A DNA stretch of 59,146 bases from Oehlia diaphana (GCA_003833135.1 QZLH01000177.1:17710-76855); one strand, 5' to 3'. Shown: positions 25,420 through 37,839, numbered from the stretch's first letter. Made by a program: numbers and translations. Notes: a model not told the origin generated them from the sequence alone.

Positions 25420-27516
25420 ATGACTGAAATTAATCTGGTAAAAGAATATGCAAATACTATAATTAAAGCTATTGATAATAAATCAGAAGATTTAAGGACC
25501 ATCAGTTTACAGGTACCGTAATAGCTATATTAGTGCATTTATAATATCATAACATTATTTACATTATTTTATTTATTAATCGGGTTAAAAAAAAAATTTG
25601 TATGTCGTATTAAATTAGATTCATGAAAACCCGGAATTATGTTGGTTTTAAAATACAATTTTTCTTTAAATAATTTTTCAATACATTTTATTCCGTAAAA
25701 AAAATTTTTCATAACTAAAAAATATATTCTTTATTTAGCTTATAAAGAAACATTCGCTCATAATTTGTTGGTGAATTATCTCAAAGATCAAGGTAAAATT
25801 ATAGTTTGAGGAAAAAAAAAAATATTTTCTTTTCCAAATAATTTTATAACAATATTAATATTAATCGGTCCAAATTAAGGATTTAAGGTAACACCTAGTG
25901 CATATAACATTGAAACAGCATTTATAGCAGAATTTTCCTCTAAAGGCGGCGAAGGGAGAATTGTTTCATTTAATTCTGAGTAAGTGGAATATTAGAAAAA
26001 TTATTATTATTATTATTATTATCAGATAAATCATAAATTTTTTATTGTAATAGGTATGATGCTCTTCCAGGAATTGGTCATGCTTGTGGTCACAGTAAGT
26101 TGTATTTCTCAATCACAATCAATTGTTTTATATTATAAACAATTATTCTTGCTAAATAATATGTTTAGATTTGATTGCAATTAGTGGGGTTGCAGCTGCA
26201 ATTGCATTAAAGGCCGTATTTGAAAAACATGAGATTCCTGGAAAAGTAAAATTATTTGGTACTCCTGCTGAAGGTTAATATCTTAACTACGCAAAATATT
26301 TGTTAGTGAATTTATTATTTTTTTTTATTTATAATTTTCAATTTTAGAAAAAGGAGATGGAAAAATTGATTTGATTAAAGCAGGTGCTTATGATGATGTG
26401 GATGTTTCTTTAATGGTCCATCCTAGGTAAAGTTATTGATTATTTAAAAGTTTTATCTTTTAAAAAAACGAGATTAATTATTAAATGTGTATATATATAT
26501 ATATATATATATTCTTTATCTTTACAAAGTCCTTATGAAGGAAGTTTCTTTAGCTATTATGCTTTGGAGAATTGGGATATTGAATATTTTGGAAGAAACG
26601 CGCATGCTGCTGGAATACCATGGGAAGGAATTAATGCATTGGATGCTATGGTTTTGGCTTATAATAATATTGGATTATTAAGACAACAAATCTTACCTAC
26701 TGATAGGTAAATTATTTGTTATATATATTTATGAAATGTAATTATTCCATTTTTTTTAAATTTTAAACCACTTTTTAGAATTCATGGAATCATAACTAAT
26801 GGGGGAAAGGCACCAAATGGTATTTCAAATATCGTATTTATTATTACATAAACTATTTAGCTTATTAATAAATTACAAATTTTTATTTTATATTATAACT
26901 AGTTATTCCTGATTATACATCTGCAGAATTCATTATTCGTGGAAAAACTCTTGAAAATCTACGTGCTCTGAAGCCACGCGTTCAAAAATGTTTTGAGGCA
27001 GCTGCTACGGCAACAGGATGTACAGAGGCAAATGGAGCCAAAGACCCTAAAATTACCCGGAAAAGAGAACTTTTTGGTTAGTTTATTTTTTGTTGATAAA
27101 TGCTATAATATAAATATTTAAATAATCGTATATTTCTTTTCTTTTAAGATATGAACATAAATGTTCCTTTGGGTGAAAGATATGAGGAACATCTTAGGAA
27201 ATTTGGTATAGAATTTAAGCCAAAAGAAGAGCAAGAAAAAGTATCCCTAGGATCAACTGATCAGGGAAATGTGACTTATGTAGTTCCTGGTATCCATCCA
27301 TTATACGATATAAAAGCACCTCAAGGAAGTGGAAATCATACGATAGGGTTCACTAATGCAGCTAAAACTGAGTTTGCACATGAAGCTACATTAACTGCTT
27401 CAAAAGGAATTGCATTAACAGCTTTAGATTTTTTGATTGATGATGAATTCGCTAAACAAGTTAAATGTACTTTTAATACTTCTAATGGTGGACTTCATTG
27501 GAAAGATTCAATGTAA
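25420..27516 (+). CDS. M20-family metallopeptidase (PM20D2-like), 11 exons
   Basis: Exons: 25420-25512, 25619-25640, 25739-25792, 25880-25979, 26054-26094, 26169-26273, 26348-26426, 26530-26706, 26779-26819, 26903-27076 and 27149-27516. They join without a frame break into 417 aa. Zinc-site and family blocks are visible: [64 protein letters not shown] and [17 protein letters not shown]. These place it in the M20 amidohydrolase/dipeptidase group, closest in pattern to PM20D2-type enzymes that hydrolyse dipeptides or acyl-amino acids with two metal ions. The exact substrate is inference. No signal peptide is seen, so it is probably cytosolic. Intron 2 starts GTTGGT, an unusual donor, and exon 2 is only 22 bp. 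A decayed duplicate lies at 44,413-46,500. Confidence 0.92.
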
Positions 27517-28461
27517 TATTTTTTAGATATAATTTATTGCATAATATAGTTATTATTAAATAACACTTATATTTTTAACTTATCAATGTCTATTATGCTG
27601 TGTCTAATTGATGTGATAATAAGATGATATGAATAATATTTAAAGTTGACAGATTATAAAATCAACTTGTTAATATGAATAACAACCTCTAGATACTGTC
27701 TATTTGTTATTATAATTTTGATTCCTAATTTTGACTCGTTGTCATTTATAAGAACTAAAGAAAATTTCGATGCAGACAGTATTGTTAACTCGGTACTGAT
27801 CTTTTTCAGTTTATTTTGTTGACGCCGAGCTGGTCATTGTCTGATCATTTATCAGATAATTTAGGAACGACGATCATAAATTACGAGGATTGCTAACATT
27901 ATTATTTAATTGAAAAAATAATGATATTATTATAACGTAAACTTATGTAAAAAGCAAAGGTAACGATGATATATACTTTTGTTGAATATCATTATTTGAT
28001 AATTTACTGTTCCAAAATCATTATCCTTTTTATATCTCGTTATCATTAATTTTGTACTTTAGAAAAGTCAATTCATATATTTAAGGCAATGATAATAATT
28101 GCACTAGGCTTTGATTATTTTAAAGAGTGATGTTGAAATTTAGACAGTACACTTGAGAAAGGTCTTGAATTGCGGTAAAATATTAATTATTTACTGAGAA
28201 TTACATGGGATATAATGGTTATTAAACGAAAGAAATGCACATCGAAAATGTTAAAGTCAGCATATTAAAATCTACTTTTGATCTTATATAATTTGTAAGT
28301 TGTGTTTCTTTGTTCATTTGAACATTACTTTAAAAAATAATATAAAAGAACTGAGATCCATAGAATAAAATTTTATTTATCATTTTAATTTACCTGAGTC
28401 AAATAGTTCATTTTAATTATTTTAATTATATCGTATAATTTGTTTAATTAAATATTAACAG
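27517..28461. other. Intergenic, downstream of the M20 gene
   Basis: No gene seen. The block at about 27,600-27,690 (TTGATGTGATAATAA ... ATCAACTTGTTAATATGAAT) is matched at 47,330-47,390 beyond the M20 pseudogene, which extends the duplication past the coding region. Confidence 0.55.
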
Positions 28462-28721
28462 TACAGTCGCGAACCTTCCGTTCCAGAGGATTTAGTTCGG
28501 TATAGAGTGAATTCGTTATATAATATACCGAACTCACAGTAATTTTGGCCAAATTTATAGTTCTGGCCAGAATTATAATTTCGTTTAATATAAATTTTCT
28601 ACATTAATTACTGATAATTTTGGCCAGCGCTATAAATTTGGCCTGAGTTAATACAAAGTTACATGACTGTTCGTTATAAAATAAAAATAATATACTATTT
28701 ATATATCTGGGCTGTTAAGGT

Positions 28722-29372
28722 TGGACTTGTCCAAAATCTATTGAAATTCTTCAAAATATTTTCAAGAAACACGAATTGACATTCCGTTCTTTAATTATTA
28801 ACAATAGCAATCGAAACATAGTTAACACGAATGATATTAATTTTAATATCGCTATTTTTACGAGTTTTAACACACCTATTATCTCAATTCAAAACGCGCC
28901 AGATTTACATTGCCTGCTAATCAATATGGTCCCGAACTTCCTCCTTCAACCATTCAAAGAAGCTAAAATTCACAAAAAATTACTAAAAAAACTACTATTA
29001 TCTTTCTTATTTGACTTACATCGGGATATTTATGAACAATTATGGAAAGCTCGCACCGCTGAATGGAAACGTTACAAGTCCATAAACGGTATTACAAAAA
29101 GTTCCTTTTTAAAACGTCCGAAACAACATCGTAAGAAACGAAGGATTGATCCTGATGATTCACAAGCACATGATCAAAGACGTGATAATGTATTTAATAT
29201 GAGTTATAATAATCCCTTTATGAATTCAATACGTAACATAGATAGTTCAACTTTTTGGATTTATTTGACAAGTTCTAATTTTCGTCATAATTTACCATGG
29301 ATTAATTACCTTTCATCAAATTTCATAGATTCTATTAATTTTGATCACAATTTATTTTATTATAATATATAA
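28722..29372 (+). pseudogene. LINE ORF2 C-terminal fragment
   Basis: The frame is open from the very first base of the insertion to a TAA, giving about 216 codons. There is no proper start: the first possible initiator in the longest frame is a TTG at 28,776. The sequence is rich in Asn, Lys and Arg and includes FLFDLHRDIYEQLWKARTAE and FLKRPKQHRKKRRIDPD. I read it as the part downstream of the reverse-transcriptase domain. This rests mainly on the element's structure, since the catalytic domain itself is missing. It cannot move by itself. Confidence 0.65.
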
Positions 29373-29677
29373 CCTCTTTGTTCTTTAATAACTATTTTGA
29401 TTTACCAGGTTAGCTTTTGTTCTACTAACACTTCTATATAGACTTCGGCTAGTTTTTCTTTGGGTTCTTGTTTTTTTTGGAGTTTCCATTTGATTAATTA
29501 GCGTAGTTCTATTTTATCAAATAGTTCGGACCAAAGAGTGAGGTCTCGTAGGGGACGAGGAACAAAGATCTAAACACACATATTGGATTTTGGTTATCTT
29601 TTAGTTTAGCTTTTCTCTTTTATTTGTATTAGTCTTGGTTCTACTACTCTTTTAGTAATAAAATAAAATAAAAATAA
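28722..29677 (+). mobile_element. 5'-truncated LINE insertion with 19-bp target duplication
   Basis: ATATCTGGGCTGTTAAGGT occurs at 28,703-28,721 and again at 29,678-29,696, directly flanking the insert. The insert ends in an A-rich tail (AATAAAATAAAATAAAAATA). A long target duplication, an A-rich 3' tail and a missing 5' end are the marks of target-primed reverse transcription. The insert carries a coding fragment and about 300 bp of 3' untranslated sequence. It interrupts the pogo-like element. Confidence 0.87.
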
Positions 29678-29929
29678 ATATCTGGGCTGTTAAGGTAGGT
29701 TCGGTATACAGTATAAAGCATTTTATTATGGCAATTCGGTATAATCAGTGTAATTAATTATAGAAAATTCGGTTCTGGGAACTTTGGTTCAATATAACAA
29801 GTTTTCGGTATATATAGGTTTTTCGGCATCTTTTCGTATCGTTATAACCAATAGCGATTGTATATTATAATTCTCTCGTTAAATTTTTATTTACCACTTC
29901 TTTCTTTAAATATTACACGAAATTTAAGA

Positions 29930-30095
29930 AAAAAAAAAATTTTCATTCACAAACTCTCAGCCAGAAAAAGATATTAGGGACGAAATAATGTATGATTATT
30001 AGTTATTATTTTTCAAAATTTTATAATAATAATAATAATAAATTCGATACGTGAGGGTCATTTACTTCGTGTGTTGAGTACGAACCTAGACAGTT
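29930..30095. repeat. Dispersed repeat, inverted partner of 33,545-33,745
   Basis: The reverse complement of this stretch (ACACACGAAGTAAATGACC ... GGCTGAGAGTTTGTGAATG) matches 33,545-33,745 (ACACACGAAGTGAAATTTT ... AGCTGAGAGTTTGTGAGTG), including a shared TTATTTCGTCCCT. The two copies face each other about 3.5 kb apart. Confidence 0.7.
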
Positions 30096-30933
30096 GTACA
30101 ACTTTATTAAAAACCCTTCAAACCTATCAATAGTAATATATAAATGGGACAAGTAGCTAGAGGTCATATGCAAAATAAGTAGTGTATATTTTAAGGAATT
30201 GTTATATGCAAAAATAGTAATTTAAAATGAACATATACGGTAAATCAAATGATTAAACCAGATAATCAATTTTTTTTGAAAATATTCATCTTTTTTTATC
30301 CTGATAGCTTGGCAACTTGGCATCAAATTTTAATCCTAATAAGGTTAATAATATTATTACTTTAAATCTAAAAATGGAGCAAAATCTAAAACTTTATATG
30401 TTCCAGGTAATAAATAATTATATACAAATTTACTACCAAATACGTGTTTGTTAAATTTAATGTTTTTTAGCTTTGTCAAGAATTTTGCGTAGCAATTGAT
30501 CCTGCCTGATGTGTGGACAGTTTGGTTATGCATTTTCTTTTCTAGGAACAAAAATTTTATCATGTACGATTCTTGGCAATGTATCAACAATCATCAAATT
30601 ATCATTCTTATGTTACTTGTATTGATTCGCTTTCCTATATTTCTGATATGTTTATGAAGAAAGATCATCAAATAATTTATGGATGTGCTCTAAATATATT
30701 TTATATTCGCATATTCATAGTCATTCAATCATTTATTATTAAAGAAATTGCGAAACTTGAAAAAAGAATGGAAATTTATAATTTATTTAATACAGTAAAA
30801 GACAAAATACAATTAATATTGATTATGATAAAATTTTAACGTAAATAGTGTTAGTCATATGACATAAAAATATATTTTAATATTATACAAAAGTTATAGG
30901 ATAAAAGTGTATAATAAAATAAATTGGGCGACA
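30096..30933. other. Intergenic
   Basis: Two short open frames in opposite directions (around 30,357-30,590 and 30,573-30,839) lack recognisable content, and the forward one starts at TTG. I do not call a gene. Confidence 0.4.
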
Positions 30934-31365
30934 CAAAGCTATAGATTCGGTTTTCATATCACAATTTGCCTTCTTTGACCCGGCCGCCCGGATTTTTATT
31001 TTTAATTTCAAAAATTTTTTTAACCAATAAATTTAATTATCTGATCAATAATTTCATTTGTTAAAAGCTTTAGGTTAAATGATATCATAATTATTAAATC
31101 TTTGACATGAGAAATCAATTGTAAAATATTTAATGAAATAAATAAATTCTTTTTTTTTTTTTATTTATCAGAATGAGAAATATTTTTTTAAAGTAATGTG
31201 TTCCGTCTCAATTTATGATGATATTGATTTTATGTAATACATGCGGGATGATATCATAAATATAAACCATTTTTATTGGTTAATTATCTAATATAAAAAA
31301 AAAAAGCTTTGAATTTGTTGATTTATTAACCCGGCCGGGATATGAAAACCGAATTTGTAACTTTG
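30934..31365. mobile_element. MITE with ATTCGGTTTTCATATC ends
   Basis: A 432-bp element with terminal inverted repeats of about 27 bp. The left end reads CAAAGCTATAG then ATTCGGTTTTCATATC, and the right end is its complement with few mismatches (GATATGAAAACCGAAT at 31,339-31,354). Both inner borders have a CCGGCCG core (30,980 and 31,331), very GC-rich for this genome. There is no ORF. Confidence 0.75.
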
Positions 31366-31423
31366 CATATATTTTCTTGAATTTTTTATTAGTATTATGG
31401 ATATGGTTGGTATAGGTTATGCC

Positions 31424-31905
31424 TTACAATGCCAGGTCCGATAATCCTTCCGAGTCCAGTCATGTCAATTTTTTAACACAGTCATGTGAATTTGAGTCCG
31501 GATCATCGGTCCAGTTATTCACTTAAAATTTACTTGGGTCCGGATTGATTATAAAGCTTGATCTACATGATTTTTTTTGCTATTCGCTTTATAATGAGAA
31601 AATTTTTTTTTTATTAATTTAAATATTTAATGAGATAATGGTTGTGTAATAAACTAAAGCAATATATATTCATAGATATAGTAAAAATTGTTAGGACTCT
31701 CTTGTTTCAATAAAATTAAGATGCAAGCATTGTTACTTTAAGTTTTTAAACATTTTATTGTATAAAAAATATTTATTTAAATCTACAACTAATTATTAAA
31801 TACAAGAAAAAAAATATAAAATGTAGATCGGTCATGTAAATTAAATTTGACAAGACTCAACTAAAAATTGACATGACAAGATCATCGGACCGGGCTCAGT
31901 AAAGA
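31424..31905. mobile_element. TIR element with GGTCCGAT and CATGTCAATTTTT ends
   Basis: Left end CAGGTCCGATAATCC then CAGTCATGTCAATTTTT. The right end, reverse complemented, reads CCGGTCCGATGATC then TTGTCATGTCAATTTTT. The arms also contain further GTCCGGAT and GGTCCAG motifs. The interior is AT-rich and non-coding. Confidence 0.6.
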
Positions 31906-33544
31906 TATACTCCATAAGGTTATGGCTTCAATTTTTTCTTTTTGCTGCGAAAAAATGATCAACAAATGTAACTAGCCCTATTTTGGACATAAATAACGTA
32001 AATAAATATGCAAATGAATAGCCCTATGACACGATTACACTATCACCTCCAAGAGAAACTTTCTCTCGTACTTTAATAAAAATTATTATTTATCAAGCTA
32101 AAATGACTATATTCAAATGAAAAATGACAAACATTTTACAATCCTGAAGCAGCAAACACATAAAGCTGCTAAAATATATTTTTTGAAAAAAAAAATTATA
32201 CTTAGAATTACCTATGTGAACCTTAAAAAAATTAAAGTTACTAGAGACGTAAAGCATAAAAATGGTAATAAGAATATATAAAAAATAAAACTAAGTGCAT
32301 CCTGAGTAATTAGGCAGCACACATTCGAAGGAATTTTCACTTTCTATATATATATATATATATATATTATCAGGTTTGTTGCCCCTAAATTAAAAGATAT
32401 TGGCGAATTATTTCCTGCTCAATAATTTCAAAACGCTTGGATGACCTAGCTAACATTTGAATACCGAAAATGCTCTTTTCCTTCACAGAAGCGCTTCATA
32501 TAACTGAATTGAAGAAGCAAAGAATAAGTTAAATTAGGTATTCAACATTAATTTTATTAATTTTACAATTTTCAATTTTATGTTAGTAATTATTTATTAA
32601 AATATTTATCATTCTTACACTAATGCTTACACTAGTCCATAAACAATAACATGTTAAATGAACATGATTAAATGTTAATTGATGAGTATGATAAACATAA
32701 CGGTAAAAGAGAACAGGCCATTGACAGAAGATTCAAAAACACAAAAGATGATAAGCTAAAAAGACGCTATTTATGTGGTAAAAAGTTTTTCAAGTATTGG
32801 TGCAGGAAAAATGCAAGGCCAATTTATTCAATACCAAAAGGCTGAAGTAAATATTCGTATGAATGATTTTTGTATAAGGGTATTAAAAATAAGTTTTATT
32901 AATTAAGTGTATCATAGATGGAAATTCAAATAAAAGTATTTTAGTTACAGCAAGATAGTTTCCTAAACACACTAATCGTCAGAAGTTATAGAGCAATCTA
33001 GATCTAAACTCAATTAAAAACACTTGGTAATTGTTAAGAGGAACGTGAAAATGCGCAGGACAAAATAATTTTTAGTGAATTAAATAGTTTTATGAGTACA
33101 GGGTGAGGAAAGCTTCAAAAAAGTCTTATAATTAATTTTGTCAATTCAATATCACGGTGTTGTAGGGAGTGTATATTAATTTTTTTAATAAATCCGCTGC
33201 GTATAGTGACGCAATGAAATATACTGTCACGTGATTGATGATCCTTGCCATTTACGGAGAACAATCAGAAGAAAGAGTCAGGAAGCGAGGTAAAATCGAG
33301 TGATATAAATATTTTTTCAGGCGAACTGGCCTAATTTAAGTAAGTTAATAAATAATAATCTCATAACAAATTATATCACAAAATTTAACTAATCTAAACA
33401 TGTGATCAAATCAGGACTGCAAAAAGTTCCAACAATAACCAATAAGATATCAAAAAATTCTCGTTTGTATCGATCAAAAATCCGATCAATCAGACCTATT
33501 GTGATAATAGGTCATGTGGAAATCATCAATAATACTTTACTACT
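31906..33544. other. Intergenic with one (TA)n microsatellite
   Basis: A (TA)n run of about 11 units lies at 32,346-32,368. I find no gene in the rest. Confidence 0.5.
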
Positions 33545-33745
33545 ATGCTAAACACACGAAGTGAAATTTTATTTCGATTTCAGATATATGAAAAGATTTT
33601 TTGTAACCTTCATGTATCGAATTTTTTTTCTATTTTATTATAAAATTTTGAAAAATAATAATAATTAGTGTAATAAATCATAAATTATTTCGTCCCTCAT
33701 ATCTTTCTAGCTGAGAGTTTGTGAGTGGAAATTTTATTTTTTCTC
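33545..33745. repeat. Dispersed repeat, inverted partner of 29,930-30,095
   Basis: Starts near ACACACGAAGTGAAATTTT and ends at GCTGAGAGTTTGTGAGTG. Matches the other copy in inverted orientation with short indels. Confidence 0.7.
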
Positions 33746-35126
33746 TCTTTGCCCAATAACTTCTGACTCAACAAAATGCCTTAGGCCATAAATTCCTTTT
33801 CTGTTCACGTAACACTTGAAATTTAAAATTGGCTCGCTCGGGATCTGGGTTTATATTTTGTTAAAAAATTTTATGCGTAAACCGATTGTTCAACTTTAAA
33901 GGGGTAGTTAGCACCCATATTAGTTACAAATCAAATATTTTGAAGGATTGGGAAGGTTTACCTGTTGAAAAAAACTGAAAGATTCTTGGATATATCGATT
34001 TTATATTATGGGAAGTACAGTAGGTTTCGAAGTGAAATTTAGTCCATCAAAAACATTAGTCGATGATAAGTTTCAGCACGATAGAAGCCTGATATGCTAC
34101 ATGAAGGTGAAAGGGAAGGAAGAAAAGAAATTTGTAAAATCAAGTAAGCAAAAAAGTGACAAAATTGATTAATTGTAAAAAAAAGAATTATAAATAATAA
34201 TTTTATCTTTATTTTTATTTTTCCAACTTAGACAACACCACGAATTTTTCAATTCGCACAAAATTACGTTTTTGTTGTCAAGTTCTATATAATTTGAAAA
34301 AGTGACCCGGTCGAGTGACGTGAAGCGAAAATTTATGTGGCCTTATGATTGAATCGTTCCCAAATCTTGAGAATAAATATCTCGAATTTTCCAAATTTAG
34401 TGAGTTTTGGTTTTTTTTTGGTCTTTTGTCTATACTCAACTGTAAGCATCGAATGATACTGAAATTTTGTAGCAGCAACAACAAAGATTGTATTACTTAT
34501 TCTAATTTTTTTCAACAAAATCACTCGTCAATGTCATGAATCGGCTCACAATGTACTGATGATGTTTTTTTGATTGATTGTTTTATTGGGATTCCGTGAC
34601 ACCGTATCCAGCAATTGATGATTTCGAATCACACATTCTCCTATAACTTTCAAATAATATGGAAAGTCAAATGTTAATATAATGTTATATTTCAATCGCA
34701 TATTGTACCCCCTTAACTCACAAGTAAAAGTTATTCCTTATTTTTCGTCATTTTTTTCTTATGATTGATAGGGGTTTGATTAATGTGCAAATTTTCGATA
34801 AGTCACCTCATTATTCAATATTCACAATCGCTTACTGATACTCTCGACGAACTTTTATTAGGTTGTTGTGAAGATCGTAATGTAGCAACTAAATAACAAA
34901 ATGTATAATCGTTAACAGATCCAATCTCGTCAAAGTTGCTTACCAAAATCTTGTGCTTCCAACAAAACATATTATAAAATTATTCCTATAATATGATTTG
35001 TTAAACGGAAAAAAACTTTTATTTAAAAAATCACATAATATTATAATATTTAGATTTAATGATTTAATTATCTCAGGAAACACACCATTATTGTTTAATC
35101 ATTACTAATTTTTTTTTGCTATCATT
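33746..35126. other. Intergenic with a dispersed repeat
   Basis: The stretch at about 34,905-35,020 (ATCGTTAACAGATCCAATCT ... GTCAAAGTTGCTTACCAA) is found reverse complemented at about 53,730-53,880, so it is a repeat that inverted or inserted independently in the two duplicated units. Overlapping short open frames at 34,278-34,539 have no recognisable content. Confidence 0.55.
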
Positions 35127-35240
35127 ACGGTTGATAATCAATATATATTTATGCAATTTCGGCGGTTTCCGCCAGATTTAGCCAATTTTGGAATACCTTT
35201 AAACTAAATACATTTTTAATAAATACAAATCCTATTTAAC
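35127..35240 (+). repeat. Duplicated upstream block of the two-half-repeat genes
   Basis: GGTTGATAATCAATATATAT through GGAATACCTTTAAACTAAAT matches 53,975-54,118 in the same orientation, about 900 bp upstream of the gene at 36,022. The other copy has the same relation to the gene at 54,732, except for a small hairpin insertion. Confidence 0.7.
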
Positions 35241-36021
35241 CGCCAGGGCCGGAGCAAATACGGAGTTATTTTAGTGATTGACCAATAAGAGTTAATACAC
35301 TATTAGCCCTGTTCATTTTTTCGGACGGCGGATTTTTGTTGTACAAAAATTATCCAATAAAATTTTTTTATTTTCGATCGTAAATTAAACTGCTTTTGAT
35401 TGAAATTAGTTCGAGTTCCTTATATTGATATATATTTTTTTCTTAAACGTTACGTAAACAGAAATTATCTAATTTTGGTTGATTATTTTTTGGCGTTCGA
35501 CAAAAAAACCAAAAAAAATTGGGCTAAAGACAGAGCGTTGTACAAACAAACTGATCAGCTCAATCAAAATAAACTGAAAAACTTTACCGACTAGAAATAA
35601 AAGGGCTATTATTTGTTATTTGCACTTTTCTATAAAAAAAAAATGTTGGATACAGCACAATTATTGCTGATTATGCATCAGAATCACAAAATTTATAAAT
35701 CTTTGTTTTCTCTTTGAAACATTCCATTTTTATTTTTTTTTTTAGAAGCATAATAAAGATAATAAAGATAATAAAGGTGCTATGACAGCATAAACTTAGA
35801 AAAATTGGGCATTTATTTAAATTATTTAGTTTATATTATTGTCGTTATAATATTATACTTGATTGTTCATTATCTATCATTACGATCATTACGATCGATA
35901 ATTTTGGCCAACTGTTATAATAATGTAAACAGTATAAAAAAAATCTATAAAATAACCATAAATTCTTCATCAAAAATTCACAATCAATCGTCTTTAATTT
36001 TACAAAATAAAATTATCTAAA
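35241..36021. other. Intergenic upstream of small FYH gene
   Basis: A hydrophobic open frame at 35,805-36,020 (YIIVVIILYLIVHYLSL) ends one base before the ATG of the next gene, but it starts at TTG and is in a different frame. The equivalent region upstream of the 54,732 gene also has a hydrophobic open stretch. Whether either is translated is unknown. Confidence 0.35.
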
Positions 36022-36495
36022 ATGAATCCAACACACGATCAAGAAGTTGTTTACGCAAAAGGTTGCACTAATATTGAACAATTAAATGAATTGACCAGCT
36101 CGTCCAACCTTTCAAATGACAACTTTAAAATGGCCTTTTTCTATAACCCACAAAACGATTTTCAAATTTACCATATTACTTGTGAAATTTTGAACGAAAT
36201 CAACAATAGTGAATTGCCTTCTGATCATACATTCTATTATAAACTGGACGATAAAAATCTTTATAAGATAACTTGTATTTTGATCTCACACTCATTAATT
36301 GTTCAATTTTTGAACAAAAAGATGTATGGAATTGAACTTAAACAAACCGACGATGAAAAACAACAAGAATTTTTGACTTTTAGTAATTATCAACGTAATA
36401 ATTTAGAATCTAATTTGAAGGAGTATTTATTAGCTTCGAAACAAATTAAGAAATCTAACGTTAATGTTTTGACTGACGTTCAACCACGATTGTAA
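36022..36495 (+). CDS. Two-half-repeat (FYH) family protein, 157 aa
   Basis: Single exon with an ATG start in AT-rich context. Residues 37-140 hold the family domain. It seems to consist of two related halves: FFYNPQNDFQIYHITCEIL (about 39-57) and FYYKLDDKNLYKITCILIS (about 71-89). These are followed by a conserved FLNKKMYGIEL and an acidic-to-helical tail NLESNLKEYLL. The same arrangement appears in the paralogue at 54,732 and in the pseudogene at 2,230. The paralogue's long Asn/Gln-rich region is absent here, and this copy stops soon after a shared TDVQP/TDGQP block. I know no function. There is no signal peptide or membrane segment from this start. Confidence 0.75.
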   Translation: MNPTHDQEVVYAKGCTNIEQLNELTSSSNLSNDNFKMAFFYNPQNDFQIYHITCEILNEINNSELPSDHTFYYKLDDKNLYKITCILISHSLIVQFLNKKMYGIELKQTDDEKQQEFLTFSNYQRNNLESNLKEYLLASKQIKKSNVNVLTDVQPRL

Positions 36496-37839
36496 TATTT
36501 TTTTAGTCCTTTATTGTTAAAGCTACGAATATATGGTATATGATTTCTCTTTTAGATTTATTCTTTCTAAGTAAATATAACTTTTTATGGAATTATTATG
36601 ATAGTAATTATGTTTCTTTTTACAAATAGAAAATTTTTATAAATACTTTGTTTTATTTATACTATTTTTGTATCATAGTGATACAGCAATTGGAAACAAA
36701 GGGTTTTATGCAGTATGTATTTCTTATATAAACAAATAAGATCTAATAAGTATAGATTGTTACTCTGCAGATTAAGTCATCATATGAAAATAAAAATTAT
36801 AAGTTTATTTAAGTTTAACTGGGCTTTTTTTTTTCTTTGATAATTATTTTTAAAAGAACAAAATATAATTTGAACTCGGACGAAGTGTTTTCTTACAAGG
36901 ATGATAAAGTAACGAAGCGTTTTAAAAATCATTATTTTACTTGAAAAATAACGAGAGACAATACACTGGTTGTTAATATTATTATACTGCAAACATTAAA
37001 CATTTAAATAATAATGAAGTAAACAAACAAAAAGGTATTATTTAAATAATTAATCTATAATTAACAGTGATTGTATTGATTAATATTCTAAGCATTGCCT
37101 GGAAGACAATTGGTTCGTGAATATAAATTTATATGTAAGTAATAACCACTATAATAATCATTATAAACATGCTTCATTGATATAACAAATCATTTTCTTC
37201 GGTAAAATAGGAATTTTTTTCACAACAAAGTATATACCGAATATTTTCGTTGTCGCCGAATTTATCCATAACTAAAACCAATCGGCCAGATCGTTATGAT
37301 TCAAACCCGAGTGTATTCTTATTTATCGCTTTCTTGGGTAATTAAGATAAATATGAATTCCTTTTATACCGTAAGTTTTTTTTCGTGGCACCTGTAACGA
37401 ATATTTGGATTAGCCTAAAAGTGGAAATATTATAATCAACAATGCCTTGTACACGAGTATATTTTTTATTTTCAGAATCATATCGTTGTAATAAACAAAA
37501 ATTACGAAAATTAAAGGATTCGGCACGTACAAAATTTACAAGTTAAAATATTTCTACTCGTGATTGACATCGAAAAGGGGTAATGTCATACAACTTACAA
37601 CTTATTGTCTAATTGTTAACCAGATCACATCAATGAACGCCGGTATTTTTTAACTATTAAGAGAAATTTCAATATAAAATGAATATTTATATACAAAGAA
37701 TTTTCTTTATACTATAAATGTTGTTATTTAAGAGTAATATTTTTAAGGAAAAGGTATAAATACATTTATTTTTAATGATAAAAATGCGGTCACATAACTT
37801 AAATTTTCCTGCAAACACACGAAATCAGCTGACTTACGC
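36496..37839. other. Intergenic
   Basis: No gene seen. CpG density is high for this window around 37,200-37,620, which serves as a contrast to the 10-20 kb region. Confidence 0.5.

Larger units (their letters stand above)
28464..29860. mobile_element. pogo-like TIR element interrupted by a LINE
   Basis: The element starts CAGTCGCGAACC and ends so that the reverse complement reads CAATCGCTATTGG. Both ends are flanked by TA. Such TA duplications with CAG-type ends are usual for pogo/Tigger elements of the Tc1/mariner superfamily. Without the inserted LINE the element is about 420 bp and non-coding, containing repeated TTCGGTATA and TTTTGGCC motifs, so it is a non-autonomous derivative. The ends are only partly complementary, which suggests age. 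Confidence 0.65.

Noticed and set aside
30573..30839. 88-codon forward open frame
   Set aside because: Starts at TTG and overlaps an opposite frame; content not recognisable.
34008..34172. 54-codon ATG frame starting MGSTVGFEVKF
   Set aside because: Short, with no recognisable domain, splice partners or conservation seen in the duplicate unit.
35805..36020. Hydrophobic 71-codon frame before the 36,022 gene as a signal or membrane exon
   Set aside because: TTG start, stop just before the ATG and wrong frame; no splice sites that would join it were found.
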